A program made the translations under genes and the position numbers. Below are positions 15,124 through 24,317 of a stretch of DNA of 64,000 nucleotides, piece by piece (within the stretch, counting starts at the first letter, position 1; each line of letters starts with the position of its first letter). Source of the DNA: Sungkyunkwania multivorans (GTDB lineage Bacteria; Bacteroidota; Bacteroidia; Flavobacteriales; Flavobacteriaceae); the NCBI RefSeq assembly GCF_042675645.1, contig NZ_JBHTJH010000001.1, positions 210,543 to 274,542 on the forward strand. Direction: 5' to 3'. A model generated the notes under the pieces. That model had not been told where the DNA came from and made no database searches. It saw only the letters and a list, made by a program, of their open reading frames with translations.

Positions 15124-16830
15124 ATGTACGAAAAATTGAGCTTTACCATCTTTAAAACAGCACTTTTCACCATCCTTGGGATACTCCTACTGAATACAGA
15201 GCGAGGTCTGGCTCAGGAATTACGGTTGATGATCTTTCCAGAAAATGCCAAAGACACGACTCTGGTAGACTCGGTTGGATACCTGAAGACTTTTGAAGAC
15301 TATGTTGCCATGACCAAAGAATTGAGCCGCTTTTCTGACAAGCTAAGCAAGATCGGTTATTTTGAGAATTATTTTTATCCACCAACATTCTCTAACGATT
15401 CTATCTTTATCTCGAACATCGTGCTAGGAGAGCGAAAGACCCACATCAACGTGATCCTTCCTTCAGGTCCAGAGAGAAGGTTGATAAAAGGCAGCCGGTT
15501 TGTAACCTCCGACACCGTAAAACTTAAGATCAGAGAATACCAAAAACTCATCGACCAGCTTTTATATGACCTTGAGAAAAGGGGCAATATCTTTGATGTC
15601 ATTCAATTGAAAAATATCAAGATAGAGGACAATGAGGTATATGGAGATTTAACGATCGACCTGAAAACACCTCGCAGCATTGATGACATTATCATAAAAG
15701 GCTATGACAAGTTCCCCTTTTCGTTTATAAAGTACACCTCGAAATTGAAGAGCGGCAAGCCGCTTGACCGCGAAATGATAGAAAATGAGAGCAACTCCCT
15801 CAATACACTGCCATTTATAAATCAATTAAAGCCTCCCGAAATATTATTTGAAAAAGACAGCAGTACGGTATTTCTTTATTTCGAAAAGACCAAGAGCAAT
15901 TATTTTGATGGTTTTATCGGCTTCTCCAACGACGACACGACTAACAACATTCAATTGAATGGCTATGTGGACCTAAGGCTTGTGAACAATTTGGATAGAG
16001 GAGAACAATTAAACATTCTATGGAAGAATGATGGGAACGAACAAACTAGATTTCGGGCATTGCTAGACCTCCCATTCATTTTCAAATCCCCCCTGGGCGT
16101 GGGAGCATCGCTGGACATCTTCCGAAAGGACTCTACTTTTCTTAATACCGAAGTAAAACTGAAGCTCAACTACCAATTGTCGCCACGAGGACGTGTTAGC
16201 CTAGGAATAACACAATACGAATCCAATGACCTACTGGATAATTCCCTTATGAGTGTAGATGATCTTGAAGCGACCAAGATAAACCTTGGATACACCTATA
16301 TTTTGCCCAATCTCGACGATGCGCTATTTAGAAATAAGGCTACTGTTTTCTTAGAGACCAATTTTGGTAACAGAGATAGCGACTTAGGAGGCGAAACGCA
16401 ATATTCAATAGAATTAAACGCCAATTATTTGTGGAAGATAAATTTCAGAAATCGCATCTTCATCAACAATGCCACGTCTTTTTTAAACTCTAACAATTAT
16501 TTTGACAACGAAAAATTTAGACTTGGAGGCATCAATTCTATCAGAGGATTCAACGAAAATTCGTTGGAAGCGACCTTCTTCTCATACCTCAATACCGAGT
16601 ACAGATTTCTACTTTCCAGCAATACCTACATCAACTCGATCTTCGATGTAGGATATCTACAAGACGATCTTTTAAAGACAAAAAACAATCTTCTCGGTTT
16701 CGGGCTTGGATTGGGTATCAATTCTAACGCAGGACTTTTTAGACTCAATTATGCGCTTGGAAAGAGCAACGATTCTAGATTAAAATTTACGGATGCGAAA
16801 GTCCACATTAGTTTTTCTTCGATATTCTAA
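15124..16830 (+). CDS. Omp85-family outer membrane beta-barrel protein (BamA/TamA-like)
   Basis: The 568-residue protein has a signal peptide ending near LAQ (about residue 30), an N-terminal region with POTRA-like strands (ELSRFSDKLSKIGYFENYFY and a second unit near DDIIIKGYDKFPFSFIKY), and a C-terminal 16-strand-type barrel. The Omp85 loop-6 motif appears as GGINSIRGF at about residues 468-476, and the protein ends in phenylalanine as many barrels do. It is shorter than BamA, so it is more likely a TamA or two-partner-type relative. Substrate is unknown. It diverges from the paralogous secreted pair upstream. Confidence 0.8.
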   Translation: MYEKLSFTIFKTALFTILGILLLNTERGLAQELRLMIFPENAKDTTLVDSVGYLKTFEDYVAMTKELSRFSDKLSKIGYFENYFYPPTFSNDSIFISNIVLGERKTHINVILPSGPERRLIKGSRFVTSDTVKLKIREYQKLIDQLLYDLEKRGNIFDVIQLKNIKIEDNEVYGDLTIDLKTPRSIDDIIIKGYDKFPFSFIKYTSKLKSGKPLDREMIENESNSLNTLPFINQLKPPEILFEKDSSTVFLYFEKTKSNYFDGFIGFSNDDTTNNIQLNGYVDLRLVNNLDRGEQLNILWKNDGNEQTRFRALLDLPFIFKSPLGVGASLDIFRKDSTFLNTEVKLKLNYQLSPRGRVSLGITQYESNDLLDNSLMSVDDLEATKINLGYTYILPNLDDALFRNKATVFLETNFGNRDSDLGGETQYSIELNANYLWKINFRNRIFINNATSFLNSNNYFDNEKFRLGGINSIRGFNENSLEATFFSYLNTEYRFLLSSNTYINSIFDVGYLQDDLLKTKNNLLGFGLGLGINSNAGLFRLNYALGKSNDSRLKFTDAKVHISFSSIF

Positions 16831-16888
16831 GATTATTTGTTAATCTGCTAGCATTTTAAGAATTCTTAACAGTTTTAAGTGAAAAAAA

Positions 16889-16919
16889 TTGGATAATTAA
16901 CATGGAATTATGACTTTTG
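16889..16919 (+). promoter_or_regulatory. Promoter of the first susCD-like operon
   Basis: TTG at 16889-16891, a 20-nt spacer beginning GATAATTAACA, then GACTTTTG at 16912-16919 (one mismatch to TAnnTTTG). The ATG of the susC-like gene follows after exactly 27 nt. The second susC-like gene has the same layout at 27767-27797: the same 20-nt spacer beginning GAAAATTAACA, the same box and the same 27-nt distance. Confidence 0.65.
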
Positions 16920-16946
16920 AGTATAGCTAATTCAAATAACTTAAAC

Positions 16947-19900
16947 ATGAAAACAAAGTTTAGTGGGATTTTAACGCTTTTACTAGCGTTTATTACGCAA
17001 CTAACGCTCGCTCAGCAAATGACCGTCAGTGGTACGGTCACCGATGCAAGCGGCGTGCCATTGCCAGGAGCCACTGTTGTCGTCAAAGGCACATCGACAG
17101 GGACTTCTACCGATTTCGATGGGAATTACTCCATTGAAGTGAGCCAAGGCGGCGTCCTTGAGTTCAGTTATGTAGGTTACACCTCGCAGGAAGTGACGGT
17201 AGGTGCCTCCAACAACATTAATGTTCAACTTCAAGAGGGCACACAACTAGAAGAGGTTGTTGTTACCGCCCTCGGTATCAAAAAGGAAAAGCAAGCGCTG
17301 GGATATTCGGTGGCTGAAGTTGGCTCCGAACAATTGGAGCAACGCGCCGAAGGAGATATCGCTCGTGTTCTTACTGGAAAAGCTTCCGGTGTGAACATCA
17401 ACCAGCAAAGTGGCCTTTCCGGTTCGGGCACCAATATTGTGATTAGAGGTTTTAGCTCGTTCACAGGAAGTAATCAACCACTTTTTATCGTAGATGGAGT
17501 ACCCTTTAGTATTGACACCAACCCAGGTGGTGACTTTATCGATGGAAACAATGGTTCGAGTAGGTTTTTGGACCTCGACCCAAACAGCATTGAAAGTGTT
17601 AACGTACTTAAAGGACTGGCCGCTGCGACACTATACGGGTCGCAAGGTAAGAATGGTGTCATTCTGATCACTACAAAAAGTGGCGCAACCGGTGGTACCG
17701 TAAAGAAGACCGAAGTGACCGTGACCTCGTCTTTCTTTTTCAATGAGATCGCTTCTTTACCTGACTATCAAGACGAATATGGTAACGGTTTTGACCAAGC
17801 ATTCGGCTGGTTCTTCTCTAACTGGGGACCTAGCTTCAGTGAAGGTGGTGCTTCTGGGTGGGGGCAAAGTAATGCCATTAATGGTACGCTTTCCGGGACC
17901 CCAGGATTCTTAAGACATCCATATAGTACTGCGGCTTCTGCGACAGGTATCCCTGCGGCATTCCCAGAATTTCAAGGTGCGCTTTACGAATGGAGACCTT
18001 ACGACAGTGTTGAAAAATTCTTTAGAACAGGGACCGTAATTAACACCTCGATCAATGTACGAGGAGCATCCGACAATGGTAAGGTAAGCTATAATGCAAA
18101 TTATGGCTATTTGGAAGACCAAGGATTTACACCGGGCAACTCTGTGAAAAGAAACAACTTAGGCGTTGGAGGTAGAGCGGAACTTTCTAACAAATTTACT
18201 GTTAGTGGTGTTCTTAACTTTGCAAGGACCAAATTTACCTCGCCACCAGTTGCCTTAAGCCAAGGTAACGGTGCTACAGGTGCAGGTTCCTCCATCTTTG
18301 GAGACCTATGGTTTACTCCGAGAAGTATTGACATTCAAGGTTTGCCTTTCCAAAATCCTCTAACAGGAGGTAGTGTCTATTACCGTCAAAACAATAGTAT
18401 TCAGCATCCGCTATGGACGTTGAACAACTCTGGTAGCATCCAACAAACCAACAGGGTATTTGGTACTGCTTCTTTGACTTATAGCTTCAATGATAATTTG
18501 AATTTATCCTATAGAGCTGGTATTGATGTTTATAGTGAAAACAACACCAACTTCCAAAACAAGGGAGGTATCAATAGTAACAGTGGAGACATTCGATTGG
18601 CAAGTGGTATTTATGAGACTTGGAATAATACCAACACCATTTGGGATCACAACTTGGTCCTTGCTGGCGACTATGATCTGACCGAAGATATCGGATTCGC
18701 TTTCACCGCTGGGGGAACCTCAAGACGCGAGATCTTTGACCAAAATGGTACTTTAAGTGATGGACAGCAAGTTTTTGGAGTCCTGAGACATTTTAATTTC
18801 TTAAACCAGAATGAACGTCAATTTTTCAGTCAGAGGAATCTTGTCGGTGTATACGGACAAGCAGATTTTGACTATAAAAATATGGTGTACTTGAACTTGG
18901 CAGGTAGAAACGACTGGGTATCTAACTTTGCAAAAGCAAATCGCAGTCTATTCTATCCTAGTGCTAGTTTATCGTTCATTCCCACCTCGGCCTTTGAAGG
19001 ACTGAAAAGTGAAAATGGACTAAACTATTTAAAACTTAGATTAGGTTATGGTACATCTGCAAACTTCGATGCAGGGAGCGCTTATCCAACGGTGGGAACG
19101 TTGGTGTTGAACACTCAGGACAATCAAGATGAAACAGGCGTGAATATCGTTTCGAATACAACAGGTACACGTTTGGCAAATCCGGATCTGAAGCCGGAGC
19201 GTCTTAATGAGATCGAGCTAGGTTTGGAATCTAGATTTTTGAACAACCGCGTCAACCTTGACCTGTCTGTTTACAAGAGAATAACGGAAGACCTCATCAT
19301 CGATCGTCCATTAGACCCTGCTACAGGCAATACCGTAGTGGCGACGAACATCGGTGAAATACAAAGTGATGGTATAGAACTTGACCTCGGAGTCGACTGG
19401 TTCAGAGGAGCAGAAGAGGGTGATTTCAACTGGAATACCAATGTAAATTTCACCGCTTACGAAACCACTGTAGAAGATCTAGGTTTAGATACGGATCTAG
19501 TAGTTTATTCAGGATTTACGAATCTTGGTAATGCAGCTATCGAAGGCGAACCTCTGGGTGTATTCTTCGGAAGCAAGATCCAAAGAGACGACAATGGTAA
19601 CTTTGTAGTCGGGGCAGATGGAAATTATATCCAAGATCCCGAAGATGGCGTTATAGGTGATCCAAATCCTGATTGGGTAATGAACTTGCAGAATAGTATC
19701 TCGTATAAGAATTTCACGCTTGGTTTCCTTCTTAACTACACCAGTGGTGGCGATATCTATTCCAGTACGATCTCAACACTCCTTGGTAGAGGTTTGATCA
19801 CCGAAACCATTGACAGAGAGAATACATTCATTCTGCCAGGAGTATTGCAGAATGGAGACCCTAACAATGTTCAGATCAACAACTCAACGTATTACTTCAG

Positions 19901-20195
19901 TAATATTTTGTTTGGGCCAAGTGAGCTTCAAGTATATGACGCCACAACCATTAGGCTACAAGAACTTTCTTTGAGCTATTCCTTGCCTAAAAAGGTTTTG
20001 GATAGAACTCCATTTGGTTCCCTAAGCTTTACGATAACGGGCAACAATCTTTGGTTTGATGCTATCAATACTCCGGATGGAGCTAATTTTGACCCTAACA
20101 CCTCTGGTCTAGGGGTAGGAAACGGATTTGGATTTGATTTCCTAAACGGACCTAGCGCAAGAAGATATGGGCTAAGTGTAAAGGCAACATTCTAA
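16947..20195 (+). CDS. SusC/RagA-type TonB-dependent outer membrane transporter (locus 1)
   Basis: SusC-type proteins import oligosaccharides or peptides across the outer membrane with a SusD lid. The 1082-residue product has a signal (ILTLLLAFITQLTLAQ), a carboxypeptidase-regulatory-like domain (SGTVTDASGVPLPGATVVVK and DFDGNYSIEV), a TonB-box region LEEVVVTALGI, a plug domain (GKASGVNI, VIRGFSSF, PLFIVDGVP, ATLYGSQGKNGVILITTK) and a long barrel ending in VKATF. The ATG at 16947 is chosen over an in-frame TTG at 16917, which would lie inside the promoter. It aligns with the start of the second susC-like gene. SusD- and lipoprotein genes follow. Confidence 0.92.
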   Translation: MKTKFSGILTLLLAFITQLTLAQQMTVSGTVTDASGVPLPGATVVVKGTSTGTSTDFDGNYSIEVSQGGVLEFSYVGYTSQEVTVGASNNINVQLQEGTQLEEVVVTALGIKKEKQALGYSVAEVGSEQLEQRAEGDIARVLTGKASGVNINQQSGLSGSGTNIVIRGFSSFTGSNQPLFIVDGVPFSIDTNPGGDFIDGNNGSSRFLDLDPNSIESVNVLKGLAAATLYGSQGKNGVILITTKSGATGGTVKKTEVTVTSSFFFNEIASLPDYQDEYGNGFDQAFGWFFSNWGPSFSEGGASGWGQSNAINGTLSGTPGFLRHPYSTAASATGIPAAFPEFQGALYEWRPYDSVEKFFRTGTVINTSINVRGASDNGKVSYNANYGYLEDQGFTPGNSVKRNNLGVGGRAELSNKFTVSGVLNFARTKFTSPPVALSQGNGATGAGSSIFGDLWFTPRSIDIQGLPFQNPLTGGSVYYRQNNSIQHPLWTLNNSGSIQQTNRVFGTASLTYSFNDNLNLSYRAGIDVYSENNTNFQNKGGINSNSGDIRLASGIYETWNNTNTIWDHNLVLAGDYDLTEDIGFAFTAGGTSRREIFDQNGTLSDGQQVFGVLRHFNFLNQNERQFFSQRNLVGVYGQADFDYKNMVYLNLAGRNDWVSNFAKANRSLFYPSASLSFIPTSAFEGLKSENGLNYLKLRLGYGTSANFDAGSAYPTVGTLVLNTQDNQDETGVNIVSNTTGTRLANPDLKPERLNEIELGLESRFLNNRVNLDLSVYKRITEDLIIDRPLDPATGNTVVATNIGEIQSDGIELDLGVDWFRGAEEGDFNWNTNVNFTAYETTVEDLGLDTDLVVYSGFTNLGNAAIEGEPLGVFFGSKIQRDDNGNFVVGADGNYIQDPEDGVIGDPNPDWVMNLQNSISYKNFTLGFLLNYTSGGDIYSSTISTLLGRGLITETIDRENTFILPGVLQNGDPNNVQINNSTYYFSNILFGPSELQVYDATTIRLQELSLSYSLPKKVLDRTPFGSLSFTITGNNLWFDAINTPDGANFDPNTSGLGVGNGFGFDFLNGPSARRYGLSVKATF

Positions 20196-20214
20196 AAGTT
20201 AAAAAAATTATCAA

Positions 20215-21927
20215 ATGAAAAAAATGAAAAAACATATAGTTTTTAGTCTTCTCGCAGGATTCGTAGGTTTTACTGCTTGTGAGAGCTTAGAACTTGATCT
20301 AACAGAAAATCCCAATGCCCTTGTAGACTCTCAGGCGGATGTTGACTTTTTCCTCAACTCTATCCAAGAAGATTTTGTAAGGCATCTCGATGGGGATGCG
20401 AATTTTGACCCTAATGACAACTTCGTCTCTGGTGGTAACACCAACGGAGATGGCCTGTCCAATATAGGACTCGAGTTGACACGGGTAGATAACTTAAACG
20501 GGCGTCAATATTTAAGCGCTTACCAAGGAAGTGATTTCAACGACGAATGGACCAATGCATATACTGGAATCTTAAAAGATATTCGCACCATGACCCCGTT
20601 GGCAGAAGCCGCCGACCAGGTTCATCATATAGGTATTGCCCAGTTCATTGAAGCGTATGTGATCAGTTCTTTAGTGGACTTCTTTGGAGATATCCCATAT
20701 GATGAAGCATTACAAGGAACTGCAAACCTTAATCCTAATGTAGATGGAGGTGCCTCAGTATATGATGCTGCACTTACGCTATTGGATGCTGCAATTGCCA
20801 ATTTTGAAGCTTCCGCTTCTTCCGATCCGGCGTACGACTTGTTTTACGACAATGATTATGACGCATGGGTTACAGCGGCAAACACCCTTAAAATGAAGCT
20901 ATACCTTCAGAGAAGGCTTGTGGACGGTTCCGCTTTGTCCAGTTTTCAAACGATTGTCGATGCTGGTGACTACATCACGACAACTGGTGAAGACTTTGAA
21001 TATAAATGGGGAGCTACGAGCGTAACCAATCCAGATACAAGACATCCGAGATACGGGTTAAATTATCAAGCAGCAGGTGCTGGTGATTATATGTCCAACT
21101 GGTTGATGAATTTCATGGACACTACAGATGACCCACGAATCAGATACTATTATTACAGACAGACCGATGCCGTTCCTGGAGCTGATATTGCACCAAACGA
21201 AGAGGTTTTAAACTGCTCTTTAGAAGCCCCTCCACAACATTATATCGACGGTGGCTTTACTTTTTGCTATCTTAGAAATGGATATTGGGGCCGTGACCAC
21301 GGTGATACCGATGGTGTACCACCAGACGGTTTCTTGAGAACGACTTATGGTGTTTATCCTTATGGTGGCCGTTTCGATGATGACAGCTTCCAAGGTATTG
21401 GCCCTGGACAAGGAGGTGCCGGTGCCGGTATCACTCCTATCGTTACAGCTACCTTGGTAGATTTCATGGTAGCAGAAAAGGAAATGGTCGAAAATGATCC
21501 AGCAGGAGCAGCCATCGCGCTTGAAGCAGGGATGAGAAAATCGATAGCAAAGGCAATGAGTTTTGGCTCATTGGACTCTGGAGCTGATTTCTCTTTTGCC
21601 CCATCCATGACAGATGTAGATACCTACGTACAATCGATCATCGATGCTTTTAACGACGCAACGGCGATGGAAGACAAGTGGGACATTCTTGGTGAACAGT
21701 ACTTAATTGCACAATTTGGCATGGGTGTGGATTGCTATAACTTCTATAGAAGAACAGGGTATCCAAGAACATTACAGCCAAATCTAGAGCCAGACCCTGG
21801 CACATTTATCAGGTCGATGTTCTATCCATCAAATGTGGTAAACACAAATTCGAGCATTAGTCAAAAAGGAGATCAGACACAGACCGTGTTCTGGGATAAC
21901 AACCCTACTGCTCCAGAGGCAAATTAA
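20215..21927 (+). CDS. SusD/RagB-type surface lipoprotein (SusD_2 type, locus 1)
   Basis: Surface lid for the upstream SusC-like transporter. The 570-residue product has a lipoprotein signal (LLAGFVGFTACESLELDL, lipobox cysteine at about residue 22) and SusD-like helices: NDEWTNAYTGILKDIRTM, FIEAYVISSLVDFFGDIPYDEALQG and YDAWVTAANTLKMKLYLQ. The C-terminal region YNFYRRTGYPRTLQPNLEPD is also typical. It lies 19 nt after susC. Ligand is unknown; no glycoside hydrolase lies in the locus to hint at a sugar. Confidence 0.9.
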   Translation: MKKMKKHIVFSLLAGFVGFTACESLELDLTENPNALVDSQADVDFFLNSIQEDFVRHLDGDANFDPNDNFVSGGNTNGDGLSNIGLELTRVDNLNGRQYLSAYQGSDFNDEWTNAYTGILKDIRTMTPLAEAADQVHHIGIAQFIEAYVISSLVDFFGDIPYDEALQGTANLNPNVDGGASVYDAALTLLDAAIANFEASASSDPAYDLFYDNDYDAWVTAANTLKMKLYLQRRLVDGSALSSFQTIVDAGDYITTTGEDFEYKWGATSVTNPDTRHPRYGLNYQAAGAGDYMSNWLMNFMDTTDDPRIRYYYYRQTDAVPGADIAPNEEVLNCSLEAPPQHYIDGGFTFCYLRNGYWGRDHGDTDGVPPDGFLRTTYGVYPYGGRFDDDSFQGIGPGQGGAGAGITPIVTATLVDFMVAEKEMVENDPAGAAIALEAGMRKSIAKAMSFGSLDSGADFSFAPSMTDVDTYVQSIIDAFNDATAMEDKWDILGEQYLIAQFGMGVDCYNFYRRTGYPRTLQPNLEPDPGTFIRSMFYPSNVVNTNSSISQKGDQTQTVFWDNNPTAPEAN

Positions 21928-21956
21928 TTATAAAAATGATTAAAATTATCAATGAT

Positions 21957-23297
21957 ATGAAAAGCATAAAACATTTGTTTGCCATAACGTGTGCCGGTGT
22001 CTTGCTACTTGCGTGTAGTGCAGATGACAAAACGGTGGATACCGTGACCGCAAACACAACATTTGGAGCTGTTCTCAGAACGATCGACCAGGATGGTGCC
22101 TTCGATATGTTCAGAGTCCAAAACTCCTTGGACCTTGAATTAGAGGAACAAGACAAAGAGGGCGGTGCCCTGCTAGATCGAGTAGAGTTGACTGTCAGCT
22201 TTATCGATAATAACTTCTTAGATGAAGATAATGAAACTGATAGAGAATCGGTATTGAATACACCTTTCGGGACCATTCAAAGAGATGCCTTTGCTCCTGG
22301 TGGTGATTTGGGATTACTTAGAACTTCCTATTCATATACCATGCAAGAGGCGCTCACAGCTATGGGAGTCAACCTAACACAAGTGTTGCCTGGTGACCAG
22401 ATCGCCCTTGACCTAGAATTGTTCCTAACGGATGGTCGGTCTTTTGATGCTTCTACCGCTTCGGGTAATGTGAGTGGAGGATCTTTCTTTAGTTCTCCAT
22501 TCCAATATACGCTGACTATAGACGATGGCGTTGATTTTTCTATCTCCAACGTTAGAGCTGAAGGAATAACAGTTGCCGACGCCACAGGTATCAACATCAA
22601 TCCAACGGCAACCAATGGTTCGTACCACGTGGATATCAGTATCGACGATGACGAGGATGGCGCCCAGCTGCAGACGCTTAATATCTATCGAGAGTTCGTT
22701 GATCGTTCTATTGACGATACGGGAACTGACCTTTCACAAGATGAAGCGCTCTTCGATTCATATACGATCTCTAGTTTACCATTAGTTGATGGTGCAAGAA
22801 CCTTGAATCTCGAGTACACATTGATGAGCCTGTATAATGGCTTAACGTTCACTGACCTTGGATTGAATGATGAATTCAATTTGAGGTACGAGCTTGTGAC
22901 AGCCGATGGAAGAATCATTACTACCGATAGCGATGGATCTGAATATTATGTTCGCATCAATGTGCTCGACTGTAATCTCTTGAATGCTACCGCACCCGTT
23001 TCAGGTGAATACACGATCAAATTCTTTGACAGCTTTGGTGATGGATGGGATGGCGCAGAGATCACCGTTTCTATAGATGGTGCTCTTCCAGCAACTCCAT
23101 ATACGTTGTTAGCTGGCAGTGCAGGTGAGGCAAAATTCACAGTGCCAGATGGAGCAACAGATCTTGTTGTCTCTTATGTTGATGGTAATTTTGAAGAAGA
23201 ACACAGCTATCAGATCATAGCACCAAATGGCTTTACGGCCGCCGAGGATGGTCCTAACCCTAGAGTCGGCCCAATTCCACTAGCAGTTTGTGAATAA
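21957..23297 (+). CDS. Surface lipoprotein of the susCD-like locus 1
   Basis: A 446-residue lipoprotein (ATG at 21957 chosen, giving MKSIKHLFAITCAGVLLLAC; an upstream ATG at 21936 adds seven residues). No named family is certain. The middle holds beta-rich repeats, one with acidic DDDEDGAQLQTLNIYRE. The C-terminal part contains SFGDGWDGAEITVSIDG, a motif seen in surface-exposed beta-sandwich domains of Bacteroidetes. It fills the third position of the operon, where SusE/F-like ligand-binding lipoproteins sit, and is followed by a terminator. Confidence 0.75.
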   Translation: MKSIKHLFAITCAGVLLLACSADDKTVDTVTANTTFGAVLRTIDQDGAFDMFRVQNSLDLELEEQDKEGGALLDRVELTVSFIDNNFLDEDNETDRESVLNTPFGTIQRDAFAPGGDLGLLRTSYSYTMQEALTAMGVNLTQVLPGDQIALDLELFLTDGRSFDASTASGNVSGGSFFSSPFQYTLTIDDGVDFSISNVRAEGITVADATGININPTATNGSYHVDISIDDDEDGAQLQTLNIYREFVDRSIDDTGTDLSQDEALFDSYTISSLPLVDGARTLNLEYTLMSLYNGLTFTDLGLNDEFNLRYELVTADGRIITTDSDGSEYYVRINVLDCNLLNATAPVSGEYTIKFFDSFGDGWDGAEITVSIDGALPATPYTLLAGSAGEAKFTVPDGATDLVVSYVDGNFEEEHSYQIIAPNGFTAAEDGPNPRVGPIPLAVCE

Positions 23298-23316
23298 TTA
23301 GATGCTTGATCATCAT

Positions 23317-23351
23317 AAAAAGCAGGTTCTAAATTTGGAACCTGCTTTTTT
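23317..23351. terminator. Intrinsic terminator after the first susCD-like operon
   Basis: AAAAAGCAGGTTC at 23317-23329 pairs with GAACCTGCTTTTT at 23338-23350, with an 8-nt loop and a T-run. It lies 19 nt after the lipoprotein stop and 36 nt before the methyltransferase start. It can work on both strands. Confidence 0.85.
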
Positions 23352-23386
23352 ATTAATTGTATTTTTGCAAAACACAATCCATCAGA

Positions 23387-24124
23387 ATGACTGAATTGAC
23401 CAACATCTATGGCCTACGAGCCATTATCGAAGCTATAGAATCTGGAGAGAACATCGACAAGATCTTTCTTCAACGTGGCCTAAAGGGTGATCTGTTCAAG
23501 AGACTAGAGCAACTAAGCCAAAATAACAACATCAACCTTTCTTATGTTCCACAACAAAAATTGGACCGTTTGTCCAAGCGCAACCATCAAGGAGCCATCG
23601 CGTATATCGCCCCGATCGCCTTTGTGGATATCGACGATCTTATCACTAACGCTTTAAATACCGATCGACCTCCGCTGTTCTTGCTTTTGGATCAATTGTC
23701 CGATGTCCGAAACTTTGGTGCTATCATTAGAACCGCCGAATGTACTGGTGTGAACGGCATCATTATTCAAAAGAAAGGTGGAGCACCCATCAATGCAGAC
23801 ACGATCAAAACCTCGGCTGGCGCGATATTCAAAATTCCTATCTGCAAAGTCGACCATATCAAAGATGCTATTTATCATCTTCAATCTGCCGATATCCAAG
23901 TAGTGGCCGCAACAGAAAAGGCCTCAAAGGACATCTATGATCTAGACCTCAAATCGGCAACAGCTATTGTCATGGGCTCAGAAGGTAAAGGAATTAATCC
24001 TTCAGTACTAAAGATCGTAGACCATCATGGGAAACTACCAATTCTGGGAGAGATAGCGTCTTTGAATGTATCGGTGGCCTGCGGCGCCATTCTTTATGAA
24101 ACAGTAAGGCAACGCAAACAATAA
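23387..24124 (+). CDS. rlmB: rRNA 2'-O-methyltransferase of the TrmH/SpoU (RlmB) family
   Basis: Transfers a methyl group from SAM to a ribose 2'-OH, in the classical case G2251 of 23S rRNA. The 245-residue protein has an N-terminal substrate-binding domain (YGLRAIIEAIESGENIDKIF) and the SPOUT motifs: NFGAIIRTAECTGVNGI (motif 1), AIVMGSEGKGINPSVL (motif 2) and SLNVSVACGAILYE (motif 3, knot). The ATG at 23387 is chosen over an in-frame TTG at 23357, because a promoter-like TATTTTTG (23360-23367) overlaps the upstream stretch. The exact RNA target is inferred from family similarity. Confidence 0.88.
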   Translation: MTELTNIYGLRAIIEAIESGENIDKIFLQRGLKGDLFKRLEQLSQNNNINLSYVPQQKLDRLSKRNHQGAIAYIAPIAFVDIDDLITNALNTDRPPLFLLLDQLSDVRNFGAIIRTAECTGVNGIIIQKKGGAPINADTIKTSAGAIFKIPICKVDHIKDAIYHLQSADIQVVAATEKASKDIYDLDLKSATAIVMGSEGKGINPSVLKIVDHHGKLPILGEIASLNVSVACGAILYETVRQRKQ

Positions 24125-24257
24125 ACACTTCCGCAGTAAGTGCACACGGCATTCATCGAAAAAACATATTGATATCAAGTACCTTTATCCGCTAAAATAA
24201 CCAAATGGCACGTGCGATTCTCGCAATAATTTGCCTGACGACAGTAAGCTTTAAATC

Positions 24258-24287
24258 TTGATTATCGATTAAAAATTTATATCTTTC
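24258..24287 (+). promoter_or_regulatory. Probable promoter of the FG-GAP lipoprotein gene
   Basis: TTG at 24258-24260, a 19-nt spacer, then TATCTTTC at 24280-24287, 7 of 8 bases of TAnnTTTG. It sits 30 nt ahead of the ATG at 24318. Confidence 0.45.
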
Positions 24288-24317
24288 AATCCAATAAATT
24301 TCATCCTTTTTAGACCA

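Noticed and set aside
16917..16946. TTG start for the first susC-like gene
   Set aside because: It lies within the -7 element, and the ATG at 16947 aligns with the start and promoter distance of the second susC-like gene.
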